Origin: Amycolatopsis xylanica
GTDB taxonomy: Bacteria; Actinomycetota; Actinomycetes; Mycobacteriales; Pseudonocardiaceae
Length of the DNA: 64,000 nt
Assembly (NCBI RefSeq): GCF_900107045.1
Contig: NZ_FNON01000010.1
Coordinates: 1 to 64,000 of the forward strand
Direction: 5' to 3'
The notes beneath the pieces were generated by a model, which made no database searches, was not told where the DNA came from, and worked only from the letters and a program-made list of their open reading frames with translations. Of the stretch, positions 44,693 to 53,443 are shown in pieces. The translations under genes were made by a program, and so were the position numbers. Numbering within the stretch: position 1 is the stretch's first letter; every line of letters starts with the position of its first letter.

Positions 44693-45505
44693 GTGAGCGA
44701 GCCGATCCAGCCCAGCGAACTTGACGATCTCGTGGTGAAGATGGCCGCCGTCGGCGTCCGGCGCGGTAAGAACGACCTTCTCGCCGATCTCGACTGGAAC
44801 GTCGAACTCGACGAGCGCTGGGTGGTGCTCGGGCCGAACGGCGCGGGCAAGACCACCCTGCTCCGGCTCGCCGCGGCCGAGCTGCACCCGACCACCGGCA
44901 GCGTCCACCTGCTCGGCGAGAAGCTGGGACGCGTCGACATCTTCGAGCTGCGCCCGCGCATCGGGTTCACCTCGGCCGCCATCGCGGGCCGGGTGCCCGG
45001 TGAGGAGATGGTGCGCGACGTCGTGGTCAGCGCGGGTTACGCGGTGCTCGGCCGCTGGCGTGAGGTGTACGACACGCTCGACACCGAGCGCGCCGACGAG
45101 CTGCTCGCGGCGCTGGGCATCGGCCATCTCGCGGAGCGCACGTTTGGCACGCTGTCCGAGGGTGAGCGCAAGCGCGCGCTGATCGCCCGCTCGCTGATGA
45201 CCGACCCCGAGATGCTGCTGCTCGACGAGCCCGCCGCCGGTCTCGACCTCGGCGGCCGCGAGGACCTGGTCGCGCGGCTGTCCGCGCTCGCGCTCGACCC
45301 GGAGGCGCCCGCGATGGTGCTGGTGACGCACCACGTCGAGGAGATCCCGCCGGGCTTCACCCACGCGCTGCTGCTGCGTGAGGGCCGCGCGGTCGTGTCC
45401 GGGCTGATCGAAGACGTCGTGACCAGCGAGAACCTGTCGAAGACGTTCGACCAGGATCTGCTGCTCCAGCGTTCGGGTGATCGCTACTTCGCGCGTCGTC
45501 GGTAG
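44693..45505 (+). CDS. ABC transporter ATP-binding protein (stand-alone)
   Basis: 270 aa with Walker A GPNGAGKTT, a signature in LSEGERKRALIARSLM, Walker B MLLLDEPAAGLDLGG and the H-loop VLVTHHVEEIPPG. The degenerate signature (LSEGE) and THHVEEIP ending resemble the YlmA/ModF-like ATPases often found without a permease. No membrane partner is adjacent. GTG 44693 was chosen because ABC-domain sequence starts soon after; a CACAAT at 44681-44686 could be a -10 box for leaderless expression. Confidence 0.85.
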   Translation: MSEPIQPSELDDLVVKMAAVGVRRGKNDLLADLDWNVELDERWVVLGPNGAGKTTLLRLAAAELHPTTGSVHLLGEKLGRVDIFELRPRIGFTSAAIAGRVPGEEMVRDVVVSAGYAVLGRWREVYDTLDTERADELLAALGIGHLAERTFGTLSEGERKRALIARSLMTDPEMLLLDEPAAGLDLGGREDLVARLSALALDPEAPAMVLVTHHVEEIPPGFTHALLLREGRAVVSGLIEDVVTSENLSKTFDQDLLLQRSGDRYFARRR

Positions 45506-45558
45506 TCTGCTTACCGGCGGGTAGCCTGCTGGCACATGGTCAATGAGGAGGATGGCGC

Positions 45559-46338
45559 GTGGGAGAGTTCGTAAATCTCGAGGTGGAGGCGGGCGTCGGC
45601 ACGATCCGGCTGAGCCGGCCGCCGGTCAACGCGCTGAACAACCAGCTGCAGGCCGAGCTCGGTGACGCCGCGCGGGAGGCGGCGGCACGTGACGACATCC
45701 GTGCCGTGATCCTCTACGGCGGCGAGAAGACGTTCGCCGGTGGCGCGGACATCAAGGAGATGGCCGCCAGGTCGTACGTCGAGATCGCGAAGTTCGGCGC
45801 CGCGCTGACCGCGTCGGTGTCCGCGGTCGCGGCCATCCCGAAGCCGGTCGTCGCGGCGATCACCGGGTACGCGCTCGGCGGCGGCATGGAGCTGGTGCTG
45901 GCTGCCGACCGCCGGATCGCGGGCGACAACGTCAAGCTCGGCCAGCCGGAGATCCAGCTCGGCGTGATCCCCGGCGCGGGCGGCACGCAGCGGCTCGCGC
46001 GGCTGATCGGCCCGAGCAAGGCCAAGGACCTGGTGTTCACCGGCCGCTGGGTGAAGGCGGACGAGGCGCTCTCGCTGGGTATCGTCGACGAGGTCGTCGC
46101 GCCGGACGACGTGTACGCGGCGGCGCTGAAGTGGGCTTCGCAGTTCGTCAACGGCCCCGCGGTGGCGCTGGCGGCGGCCAAGGCCGCGATCGACGGCGGG
46201 CTCGACGTCGACCTCGCGACCGGGCTCAAGCTGGAGGCGACCCTGTTCGCCGCGCTGTGGGCGACCGAGGACCAGGCGAACGGCATGAAGTCGTTCATCG
46301 AGAACGGGCCAGGCAAGGCCACTTTCGAGGGGAAGTAG
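45559..46338 (+). CDS. Enoyl-CoA hydratase/isomerase family protein
   Basis: 259-aa crotonase-fold protein. Landmarks are FAGGADIKEMAARSY (substrate/oxyanion loop), GYALGGGMELVLAADRRIAG with the oxyanion-hole glycines, and LGQPEIQLGVIPGAGGTQRL containing the catalytic glutamate region. It likely hydrates 2-enoyl-CoA in beta-oxidation. GTG 45559 follows TGAGGAGGATGGCGC. It precedes a methyltransferase gene by 2 nt in a probable operon. Confidence 0.92.
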   Translation: MGEFVNLEVEAGVGTIRLSRPPVNALNNQLQAELGDAAREAAARDDIRAVILYGGEKTFAGGADIKEMAARSYVEIAKFGAALTASVSAVAAIPKPVVAAITGYALGGGMELVLAADRRIAGDNVKLGQPEIQLGVIPGAGGTQRLARLIGPSKAKDLVFTGRWVKADEALSLGIVDEVVAPDDVYAAALKWASQFVNGPAVALAAAKAAIDGGLDVDLATGLKLEATLFAALWATEDQANGMKSFIENGPGKATFEGK

Positions 46339-46340
46339 CT

Positions 46341-47297
46341 TTGACCGATCCAGCACCCAACCCGCACGCCACCGAGGAAGAGGTCAAGGCGGCCTTCGCC
46401 GACCCCAAGCTGGCGAACGTGCTCTACCACGACTGGGAAGCCGGGACCTACGACGAGAAGTGGTCCATTTCCTACGACGAGCGCTGCATCTCCTACGCGA
46501 CCGGCGTGTTCAACGCCGTCGCCGGTGACGACGGCCAGCCGTACCCGACCGCGATGGAACTGGGCAGCGGCACCGGCTTCTTCCTGCTGAACCTCATGCA
46601 GGGCGGGGTGATCAAGAAGGGGTCGGTCACCGACCTCTCGCCGGGCATGGTGCAGGTCGCGCTGCGCAACGCCGAGAAGCTGGGCCTCGACGTCGACGGC
46701 CGCGTCGCCGACGCCGAGCGCATCCCGTACCCGGACGACTCGTTCGACCTGGTGGTCGGGCACGCCGTGCTGCACCATATCCCGGACGTCCCGGCGGCGT
46801 TCCGCGAGGTGCTGCGGGTGCTCAAGCCGGGCGGGCGGTTCGTGTTCGCCGGTGAGCCGACGAAGATCGGCGACACCTACGCGCGCAAGCTCGGCCAGCT
46901 GACCTGGTTCCTGACGACCAACGTCACGAAGCTGCCGGTGCTGCGCGGCTGGCGGCGTCCGCAGGAGGAGCTCGACGAGTCCTCGCGCGCGGCGGCGCTG
47001 GAGGCCGTGGTGGACATCCACACCTTCGATCCGGCCACTTTGGAGCGTCAGGCCCGCGACGCGGGTGCCCAGGACGTGCGCGCGGTGACCGAGGAGTTCG
47101 CGGCCGCGCTCGCGGGCTGGCCGATCCGGACCTTCGAAGCCGCTGTGCCGCAAGAGAAGCTGACGCTGCGGTGGCGGCTGTTCGCGTACCGGCTGTGGCT
47201 GCGGCTGTCCGCTTTGGACAAGAAGCTGCTCTCGAAGGTGCTGCCGCGTGAGCTGTTCTACAACGTGATGATCACCGGGACCAAGCGGCCGTCCTAA
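46341..47297 (+). CDS. Class I SAM-dependent methyltransferase
   Basis: 318 aa. It contains the SAM-binding glycine motif in MELGSGTGFFLLNL, VTDLSPGMVQVALRNAEKLGLDVDG, and the post-motif DSFDLVVGHAVLHHIPDVPAAFREVLRVLKPGGRFVFAGEP typical of UbiE-like enzymes. The TTG start at 46341 follows GAGGGGAAGTAGC; its 2-nt distance from the enoyl-CoA hydratase stop and direct abutment to the next gene suggest one operon. The substrate is unknown. Confidence 0.88.
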   Translation: MTDPAPNPHATEEEVKAAFADPKLANVLYHDWEAGTYDEKWSISYDERCISYATGVFNAVAGDDGQPYPTAMELGSGTGFFLLNLMQGGVIKKGSVTDLSPGMVQVALRNAEKLGLDVDGRVADAERIPYPDDSFDLVVGHAVLHHIPDVPAAFREVLRVLKPGGRFVFAGEPTKIGDTYARKLGQLTWFLTTNVTKLPVLRGWRRPQEELDESSRAAALEAVVDIHTFDPATLERQARDAGAQDVRAVTEEFAAALAGWPIRTFEAAVPQEKLTLRWRLFAYRLWLRLSALDKKLLSKVLPRELFYNVMITGTKRPS

Positions 47298-48458
47298 GTG
47301 GCTTATGCGTTTTCACTCGACGATGTCGGGTTCCTGAAGTCCGCAGCCGGGGTGGCGGCACTCGCCGAGTGCGCCACCCGGCCGCTGACCGATCCGATCG
47401 GCGACGTCGCTTTCGTGCGGCGGCTCGTCGGTGAGCGGTATGCGGCCGCGGTGCTGGAAACGGCCGTGCTGCGCCGGAAGTCGGTGTCCAAACTGGACGC
47501 CGTGGACTGGCTGTTCACTTCGGACGCGCTGCAGCAGGCGAGCGCTTCCTTGGTCGCGCGGCATCGGGCGGCGCGGCTCGCCGGGCGTGACGTGCATGAC
47601 GTGACGTGTTCCGTAGGCGCCGACCTGATCGAGATCGCCCGCGTGGCTTCTCGCGCGCTTGGGTCCGATTTGGACGAAGTGCGGCTCGCTATGGCTCGGC
47701 ACAATGCTTTCGTGGCGGGGGTTTCGCCGGGGCTGGTGCGTGCCGACGCGCTGCGCCCGGTCAGCAGGGACACCGTGGTCGTCGCCGATCCGGCACGCCG
47801 CGACTCCGCGGGCAGGCGGGCGTGGAAACCGGCGGATTTCCTGCCGCCGCTCGACGAGCTGGTCGACGCCTATCCCGGCCGCGAGCTGTCGGTGAAGTGC
47901 GCGCCGGGCTTGGACTTCGACATCGCGCCGTGGGCGGACGAGGTCGAGGTCGTCTCCCTGGACGGCCAGGTGCGGGAAGCGTGCCTGTGGCGTGGCGACT
48001 CGGCCGTCTCGCGGCGCGCGACCGTGTTGCGTTCGGACGGTGCACAGTGGACGCTCACCGACGCCGAACCGGACGAGATCCCCAGCCGCGAGCCGGGGGA
48101 ATGGCTCATCGATCCCGACGGCGCGGTCGTGCGTGCCGGGCTCGTCCGGCACTACGCGGCGCGGCACGGCCTCTGGCAGCTCGACGACCGGATCGCGTAC
48201 CTGACCGGAGACGAACCGCCGACCGGAATCCGGGCATTCCGGATACTCGAACACGGTCCGTACAGCGAAAAGAGCCTGCGCGCGCTGCTCAAGAAGTACG
48301 AAGTCGGCAGGCTGGAGATCCTCGTGCGCGGCCTCGACGTCGACCCCGACGTGTTGCGGCGCAAGCTGAAACCGAAAGGCCGCGAAGAAGCGACTTTGGT
48401 GCTGACCAGAATCGGCCGATCCGGGGTAGCGTTCCTCTGCCGCGCACAACGCACGTAG
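47298..48458 (+). CDS. SAM methyltransferase with THUMP-like domain
   Basis: 386-aa protein of a conserved actinobacterial group. A helical N-terminus (FSLDDVGFLKSAAGVAALAE) precedes a degenerate Rossmann methyltransferase core (VHDVTCSVGADLIEIARVASRALGSDLDEVRLAMARHNA, then VVVADPARRDSAGRR, the catalytic-like DPARR). A C-terminal THUMP-like segment (RILEHGPYSEKSLRALLKKYEVGRLEILVRG) completes it. The arrangement suggests RNA methylation, not shown. GTG 47298 directly follows the previous stop codon. An acid phosphatase gene follows after 10 nt. Confidence 0.82.
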   Translation: MAYAFSLDDVGFLKSAAGVAALAECATRPLTDPIGDVAFVRRLVGERYAAAVLETAVLRRKSVSKLDAVDWLFTSDALQQASASLVARHRAARLAGRDVHDVTCSVGADLIEIARVASRALGSDLDEVRLAMARHNAFVAGVSPGLVRADALRPVSRDTVVVADPARRDSAGRRAWKPADFLPPLDELVDAYPGRELSVKCAPGLDFDIAPWADEVEVVSLDGQVREACLWRGDSAVSRRATVLRSDGAQWTLTDAEPDEIPSREPGEWLIDPDGAVVRAGLVRHYAARHGLWQLDDRIAYLTGDEPPTGIRAFRILEHGPYSEKSLRALLKKYEVGRLEILVRGLDVDPDVLRRKLKPKGREEATLVLTRIGRSGVAFLCRAQRT

Positions 48459-48468
48459 GGAGAACGTT

Positions 48469-49224
48469 ATGAGCCGCTTGTCGGGATTGCTCAAACTGGC
48501 CGCCGCGGCGGCGGTCGGCGCGACGGTCGCGGGCGGTGCCACCGCGATCGCCACCACCGGCGGCTGGTCGCACAGCCACGAGCCCGCGAACATCGGCCAG
48601 GTCAAGCTGGACGTCAAGGCGTACTACGGTGACACGGTCGACGCCGCCGGCAAGCACCACTACTCCGACACGAGCACCTTCGTGAAGGACACGAAGCGCC
48701 AGGTCGACGACGCCAAGCAGTACCTCGCCCGCCGCCTGGCGCGTGGCGTCAAGAACCCGGCGATCGTGCTCGACGTCGACGACACCTCCGAGGTCACCTA
48801 CGGCTGGGAGGCCGACAACGACTTCGGCTTCGACCCGGTCAAGCAGCAGCAGGCCATCGACAACGGCACGTTCGTCGCGAACAAGCCGGTGTTGGAGCTG
48901 GCGAACTGGGCCTCGCAGCACGGCGTGAAGGTCTACTTCCTGACCGGCCGCAACGAGTTCCAGGGCCCGCAGTCGCTGAAGAACCTCGCGAACGAGGGCT
49001 TCCCGGCCCCGGCGGGCGCCTTCTTCAAGCCCAAGACGACCGCGCCCGACTACCTCCCGTGCGGCCTGACCTGCACCACCCTCCAGTACAAGTCCGGCAC
49101 CCGCGCCTACATCTCGCGCACCTCGACGATCGTGCTCAACCTGGGCGACCAGTTCAGCGACCTCACCGGCGGCTTCGCCGAGCACCCCGTCAAGCTCCCC
49201 AACCCCATGTACTACCTCCCCTGA
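48469..49224 (+). CDS. Secreted HAD acid phosphatase (class B-like)
   Basis: 251 aa. An N-terminal hydrophobic signal (LLKLAAAAAVGATVAGGATA) precedes a HAD domain with the nucleophile motif AIVLDVDDTSEVTYGWE (D-x-D-x-T), VYFLTGRNEF and a C-terminal LNLGDQFSDLTGG. This matches the class B/IIIB acid phosphatase superfamily, which dephosphorylates outside the cytoplasm. It is the last gene of the run starting at 45559 and is followed by a nested palindrome. Confidence 0.9.
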   Translation: MSRLSGLLKLAAAAAVGATVAGGATAIATTGGWSHSHEPANIGQVKLDVKAYYGDTVDAAGKHHYSDTSTFVKDTKRQVDDAKQYLARRLARGVKNPAIVLDVDDTSEVTYGWEADNDFGFDPVKQQQAIDNGTFVANKPVLELANWASQHGVKVYFLTGRNEFQGPQSLKNLANEGFPAPAGAFFKPKTTAPDYLPCGLTCTTLQYKSGTRAYISRTSTIVLNLGDQFSDLTGGFAEHPVKLPNPMYYLP

Positions 49225-49290
49225 AAACGGGATAAAGCGGGCTTTATCCCGGGGAAAGCACCCGGGATAAAGCCCGCTTTATCCCGTTTT
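49224..49290. terminator. Nested palindromic terminator, GGGATAAAG family (copy 3)
   Basis: The longest of the family: perfect 30-nt arms (49224-49253, 49261-49290), loop GAAAGCA, beginning AAAAC and ending GTTTT so each strand ends in a U run. It fills the gap between the convergent phosphatase (ends 49224) and GH18 gene (ends 49292). Confidence 0.9.
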
Positions 49291-49291
49291 G

Positions 49292-50260
49292 CTAGCCGGT
49301 GTAGGCGGCGAAGATCTTGGCGAACTCGTACTTGGACTGGCTGATGTTGGTGCACTTGTAGAGCGCGCCGGTGCAGGCGTTCGCGTCGCGGCCCGCCTCC
49401 CAGAACGAAAGCATTCCCAAGTGGACGGTCTTGGCGAACGCCACCAGCGCCCGCGCGTCCTTCTGGTAGAAGATCTCGTTCTGCGAGTCGTTCACCCCGA
49501 GCATCGGCGTCACGCCGACCTTCTTCCACGCGGCCGCGTCCGACAGCCCGAAGATCGACTTGACCTGCGCCTGGGTGGCCTTCGCCGCCGAGATCGCCTT
49601 CGCGCCCTGGTCGCCGGGGCCCTGGTAGTAGTCCATCGCCATCACGTTGACCATGTCCAGGTCGACGCCCGCGTTCTTGGCCGCCTGGACGGCCGCGACC
49701 CCGTTGGCGTCGAGCCCGCTCGGCAGCACCGGCAGGGTGAGCGAGATCTTCAGCCCGGAGTTGTTCTGCTGCACGATTTTCAGTGCCTGCGAGCGACGCT
49801 GGATCGACGTCGGGTCGGCCACCGCCGCGCCTTCGATGTCGAGGTCGATGTACTTCAGCCCGTACGCCTTGACGACCGCGTCGTACTCCGCCGCCAGCGT
49901 CGAGACGCTGCTGCAGGCCTGCGCGAGTTCGATGCCGGACGCGCCGCCGAACGACACCTTGACGTCACCGCCGCCCGCCCTGATCTTCGCGATTTCGTCG
50001 ACCTGCCAAGCGGTTCGCGGGTCGTAGGCGCCGAACCAGCTCGCCTTGCAACCCCAGGACGTCACGAAGCCGAGCGTGAAGCCTTTGACGCCGCCGGAAG
50101 CGGACATTGTGGACAGAAGCGGAGTCGGCCAAGCGCCCATGTCGACGTACGGGGCGACGGGGAGCGGTGAGCCCGGCGCGGCTTCGGCCGAGGGGGAGAC
50201 GACGCCGAGCGCGACGGCCAGCAGGCCACCGAGCGCGGTCAGCTTGCGGGAGAAGGACAT
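49292..50260 (-). CDS. Secreted GH18 chitinase-like enzyme
   Basis: 322 aa. The signal peptide ends at EAA-A (about 28). The GH18 catalytic signature is YIDLDIEG (D139, D141, E143), preceded by the SFGGASG strand motif. MAMDYYQGPG near residue 200 and a final FWEAGRD fit the barrel. Chitinase-like or related hydrolase activity is expected; no chitin-binding domain is seen. ATG 50260 follows CCGGAGGTCCTCGC. Two cysteine pairs may form disulfides. Confidence 0.9.
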   Translation of the reverse strand: MSFSRKLTALGGLLAVALGVVSPSAEAAPGSPLPVAPYVDMGAWPTPLLSTMSASGGVKGFTLGFVTSWGCKASWFGAYDPRTAWQVDEIAKIRAGGGDVKVSFGGASGIELAQACSSVSTLAAEYDAVVKAYGLKYIDLDIEGAAVADPTSIQRRSQALKIVQQNNSGLKISLTLPVLPSGLDANGVAAVQAAKNAGVDLDMVNVMAMDYYQGPGDQGAKAISAAKATQAQVKSIFGLSDAAAWKKVGVTPMLGVNDSQNEIFYQKDARALVAFAKTVHLGMLSFWEAGRDANACTGALYKCTNISQSKYEFAKIFAAYTG

Positions 50261-50380
50261 GCGAGGACCTCCGGTGCAGGGGCGGCGGAGCGGCCAAGTA
50301 AAGAAGCCTTCTGATTGGTATAGACCAGTGAATCCCGCGCGGCCATAGGCCATTCGAGGGAGGACAAAAGTTGTCAAGCC

Positions 50381-50424
50381 TCGTGAGTGTTCCGAACGGT
50401 TCTAACCGTCGGGAACACTCACGA
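50381..50424. terminator. 44-bp palindrome, GGTT-CT-AACC core (GTGAGTGTTCC variant)
   Basis: Two mismatches mid-stem. The right arm contains the SARP gene's stop codon (50419-50421), the same arrangement as the cut copy at the AbiEii stop (342-344). It shares the TCGTG...CACGA ends and central 10 bases with the copies at 25046, 43357 and 57962. Confidence 0.82.
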
Positions 50425-53151
50425 CCCTTGGAGGCGGTCTTGCATCCGGCGGACGTCGGCCGTCCGATATTGCGCCGCGTACAACTCGAGCGCGTCCTGC
50501 CACGAGGCCCGCGCGCGTGGGATGTCGCCCGCGGCGGCGTGCGTTTCGCCGAGCTTGGCGTGGATGTCCGGCAGGTAGAAGGTGTAGCCGAGCCCGCTCA
50601 GCACCTCGAGCGCACGCTCGTAGTAGCCGATCGCCTCGCCGCTCGTCGGCGCGACATCACCGAGCACGAGCAGCGCCGCGCTCTCGCCTTCCTGGTTGTC
50701 GTGCTTCCTGAGCAGCGGCAACGCGTACTCCGAGCACGCGCGCGCCGCGTCGGTCCGGCCCAGCCGCGCGCAGCATTTCGCCGCCATCGTCAGCGCGGCG
50801 GCGCCCCAGACCACGTCGCCGAGCTCGCGGAACAGCCGGGTCGCGAGCCGGGTGTGCCGCAGCGCGGGCAGGTGCTCGCCGCGCAGGCCGAGCGTGTCGC
50901 CCGTGGCCATGTGCGCGTTGGCCATGCCCTGGGTGTCGCCCGTGGTCTCCAGCACGGACAGTGACTTCCGGAGCGTGGCGATCGCCTCGTCCAGATGCCC
51001 GGACCGGGTCAGCGCGTGCCCGAGCATCACCAGCGCCCAGCCCTCGGCGCGCCGGTCACCGAGACGCCCTGTCGCCGCGACCGCGTCCCGGCAGGCGACC
51101 AGGCTGTCGTCGGCGTGCCCGCGCAGCCAGCGGTAAGCCTCCATCTTCCGCGACAGCAGCCAGACGGTCTCGTCCCAGCCGGACTCGACGGCCAGCCGGT
51201 GCATCGCGCCGAGATTCGCGTACTCCTCGGCGAACCAGCGCAGCGCGGCCGCCCGGTCGGGCAGCGCCTGCGGCTCGCGTCCCGGCGGGAGCGGGCCGAG
51301 TTCGATGCTCGGCCGGTGCGGGTCGAGCAGCCGGTCGGCCGCGTGCGCCGTGTGCAGGTAGAACTCGGTGACCCGCCGCAGCGCCGCCTGCGCGTCCTCG
51401 GCGGTTGCCTGCTCGGACCCGTACAGCCGCAGCAGGTCGTGCATGCGGTAGCGGCCCGGCGAGTGCTGCTGGACGAGATTCGCGGCCTCGAGTTCCCGCA
51501 ACAGCCCGCGCACCCGGCTCAGCGGCAGCCCGGCGAGGCTCGCGACCGCGAACGGCGTGATGTCCGACGCCGGAAACGTGCCCAGCAAAGGGAAAACGGC
51601 CAGCGCGTCGGCACCGAGCGCGTGCCACGACCAGGAGAACACCGCACGGATGTCGGCGTTCAGGTCGCCGGAGCCGAGCGCGTCGAGCCGCGTCGCGCGG
51701 TCTTCGAGCTCTTCGGCCAGCGCGGCGAGCGGGAAGCCCGGATGGCGCCCGGCCCGTGCCGCGACGATGCTCAGCGCCAGCGGCAGTCCCGCGCAGTACC
51801 GGACGAAAGCGTTGACAGCCAGCGGTTCCGCGTCCACCCGCGCCGTGCCGAGCTGCCGGGTGAGCAGCTCGCGCGACTCGGCCTCGGCGAGCACGCCGAG
51901 CGTCAGATCACGCGCGCCGTGCGTGGTGACGAGCCCGGTCAGCTGGTTGCGGCTGGTCGCGACCACGGTGCATCGCGAGCCGCCCGGCAGCAGCGGCAGC
52001 ACTTGCGCGGCGTCGCGCGCGTTGTCGAGCAGCACGAGCATCCGCTTGTCCGCCAGCACACTCCGGTACAGCGCGGCCTGGGCGTCCACACCGGACGGTA
52101 TCGCCGACGGGTCGACGCCGAGCGCGTCGAGCAACGCCCGGATGGCCGCGGATGGCGGCACGGCCGAGCCGGACGGGTCGAACCCGCGCAGGTTCACGTA
52201 CAGCTGGCCGTCGGGGAACCGGTCGAGATGCCGGTGCGCCCAGTGAACGGCGAGCCAGGTCTTGCCGGTGCCGCCGGCGCCGTTGACGGCCGCGATCGGC
52301 AGCGCGCCCGAGACCTCGAGCAGCTCGCCGAGCGCGGCCAGCTCCCGCGCCCGCCCGATGAACGAATGTGGCGGCGCCGGGAGCTGACGCGGCATCGGTA
52401 TCCGCCGCGTTGCCGGGGCGAGCGCCGGGTCGGCACGCAGCATCCGCTGGTGCAGCGTCCGCAGCGCCTGGCACGGATCCGCGCCCAACTCGGTGGCCAG
52501 CCGCCGCCGGAGCCGCTCGTACCCGTCGAGCGCGTCGGCCTGCCGGTCGCAGCGGTACAGCGCGAGCAGGTACTGCCCGGCGACGCGCTCGTCGAGCGGG
52601 CGTTCGGCGGCCCGCGCCGAAAGCTCCGGCAGCAACGACGCGTGTTCGCCGCGTCGCATCCGGATGTCGGTGAGGTCGAGCTCGGCCGCCAGCCGTTCCT
52701 TGTCGAGCGTGTCGCGCACGCCGTTGACCCACGGCGTGTCGAGCCCCGCGAACGGCTCACCCCGCCACAGGCCGAGCGCCTCGCGCAGCAGCGGCTCGGC
52801 GAGATCGTCGGTGCCTGCCGCGCGGGCGTCGCGCAGCAGCGTGCGCGCCCGGTGCAGATCGACGGCGGCGGGATCGACCGTCAGCAGGTAGCCTCCGGAA
52901 TGCCGGGTGATCGACACGTCGGACGGCAGCGCCTGCCGGAGCCGGGTGAGGTAGCTCGACAGCGTGCCGCGCGCCCGATGCGGCGGCTGCTCGCCCCAGA
53001 CCCGGTCGACCAGGGTGTCCGCGGACACCACCCGGTTCGCGTCGAACAGTAGTGCGGCGAGCACCGACCGTTGCCGGGCATGACCGGCGTCGACGGGCAC
53101 GCCATCGAAGCGGATCTCGATCTCACCGAGCACACCGAACCGGGCTGTCAC
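50419..53151 (-). CDS. SARP-family regulator (AfsR type: BTAD, NB-ARC, TPR)
   Basis: 910 aa. An OmpR-like winged helix (about 1-92: FGVLGEIEIRFDGVPVDAG...SYLTRLRQALP) precedes a BTAD domain (about 98-242), an NB-ARC ATPase with P-loop GAGGTGKT (about 291-298), Walker B KRMLVLLDNARDA and GLPLALSIVAARA, then C-terminal TPRs ending in VRRMQDRLQG. This is the AfsR layout, activators of secondary metabolism and development. The GTG start at 53151 follows GGGAGGGAAGAGG. SARPs bind heptamer direct repeats, such as those at 24554-24580; any link is speculative. The stop codon lies within a palindrome. Confidence 0.93.
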   Translation of the reverse strand: MTARFGVLGEIEIRFDGVPVDAGHARQRSVLAALLFDANRVVSADTLVDRVWGEQPPHRARGTLSSYLTRLRQALPSDVSITRHSGGYLLTVDPAAVDLHRARTLLRDARAAGTDDLAEPLLREALGLWRGEPFAGLDTPWVNGVRDTLDKERLAAELDLTDIRMRRGEHASLLPELSARAAERPLDERVAGQYLLALYRCDRQADALDGYERLRRRLATELGADPCQALRTLHQRMLRADPALAPATRRIPMPRQLPAPPHSFIGRARELAALGELLEVSGALPIAAVNGAGGTGKTWLAVHWAHRHLDRFPDGQLYVNLRGFDPSGSAVPPSAAIRALLDALGVDPSAIPSGVDAQAALYRSVLADKRMLVLLDNARDAAQVLPLLPGGSRCTVVATSRNQLTGLVTTHGARDLTLGVLAEAESRELLTRQLGTARVDAEPLAVNAFVRYCAGLPLALSIVAARAGRHPGFPLAALAEELEDRATRLDALGSGDLNADIRAVFSWSWHALGADALAVFPLLGTFPASDITPFAVASLAGLPLSRVRGLLRELEAANLVQQHSPGRYRMHDLLRLYGSEQATAEDAQAALRRVTEFYLHTAHAADRLLDPHRPSIELGPLPPGREPQALPDRAAALRWFAEEYANLGAMHRLAVESGWDETVWLLSRKMEAYRWLRGHADDSLVACRDAVAATGRLGDRRAEGWALVMLGHALTRSGHLDEAIATLRKSLSVLETTGDTQGMANAHMATGDTLGLRGEHLPALRHTRLATRLFRELGDVVWGAAALTMAAKCCARLGRTDAARACSEYALPLLRKHDNQEGESAALLVLGDVAPTSGEAIGYYERALEVLSGLGYTFYLPDIHAKLGETHAAAGDIPRARASWQDALELYAAQYRTADVRRMQDRLQGS

Positions 53152-53306
53152 CGCGCCTCTTCCCTCCCCGAGGAGTGCATAGCGGCATCTAGCTGCGCAT
53201 TCAATGCCTGTTCAAGATTTTCCCACGAACGGCCCTGCACAGTAGTGCACGGCGACGGCCTTCCTGGGGGTAAGACCGCCGCCTCTACTTGAGGAGGAGG
53301 GACGGC

Positions 53307-53330
53307 ATGCGCGGGCGCTGGTGGGGCTGA
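53307..53330 (+). CDS. Possible leader peptide MRGRWWG (tandem Trp codons)
   Basis: A 7-codon ORF (ATG 53307 to TGA 53330) with an exceptionally strong GAGGAGGAGGG (53291-53301) 5-6 nt before the ATG. It is followed immediately by an ACGGG...CCCGT hairpin (53331-53346). Two consecutive TGG codons recall attenuation leaders, yet the next gene (53444) is a metalloprotease, not a Trp gene. It could instead be a chance ORF after a strong Shine-Dalgarno. Confidence 0.3.
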   Translation: MRGRWWG

Positions 53331-53405
53331 ACGGGCGAAAACCCGTCCACGGTGGGGTGGCCGTGTCCCGCTCAGAGGGTCGCAGGGGACTCTGCCTGAG
53401 TACCT

Positions 53406-53430
53406 TTCCGGTTGCACAGAGCAACCGGAA
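53406..53430 (+). promoter_or_regulatory. Perfect 10-bp inverted repeat before the metalloprotease
   Basis: TTCCGGTTGC, 5-nt ACAGA, GCAACCGGAA, ending 13 nt before the ATG at 53444. Either an operator or an mRNA hairpin next to the ribosome-binding site (AAGGGGAG). Confidence 0.5.
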
Positions 53431-53443
53431 GGGGAGTGCCCGG

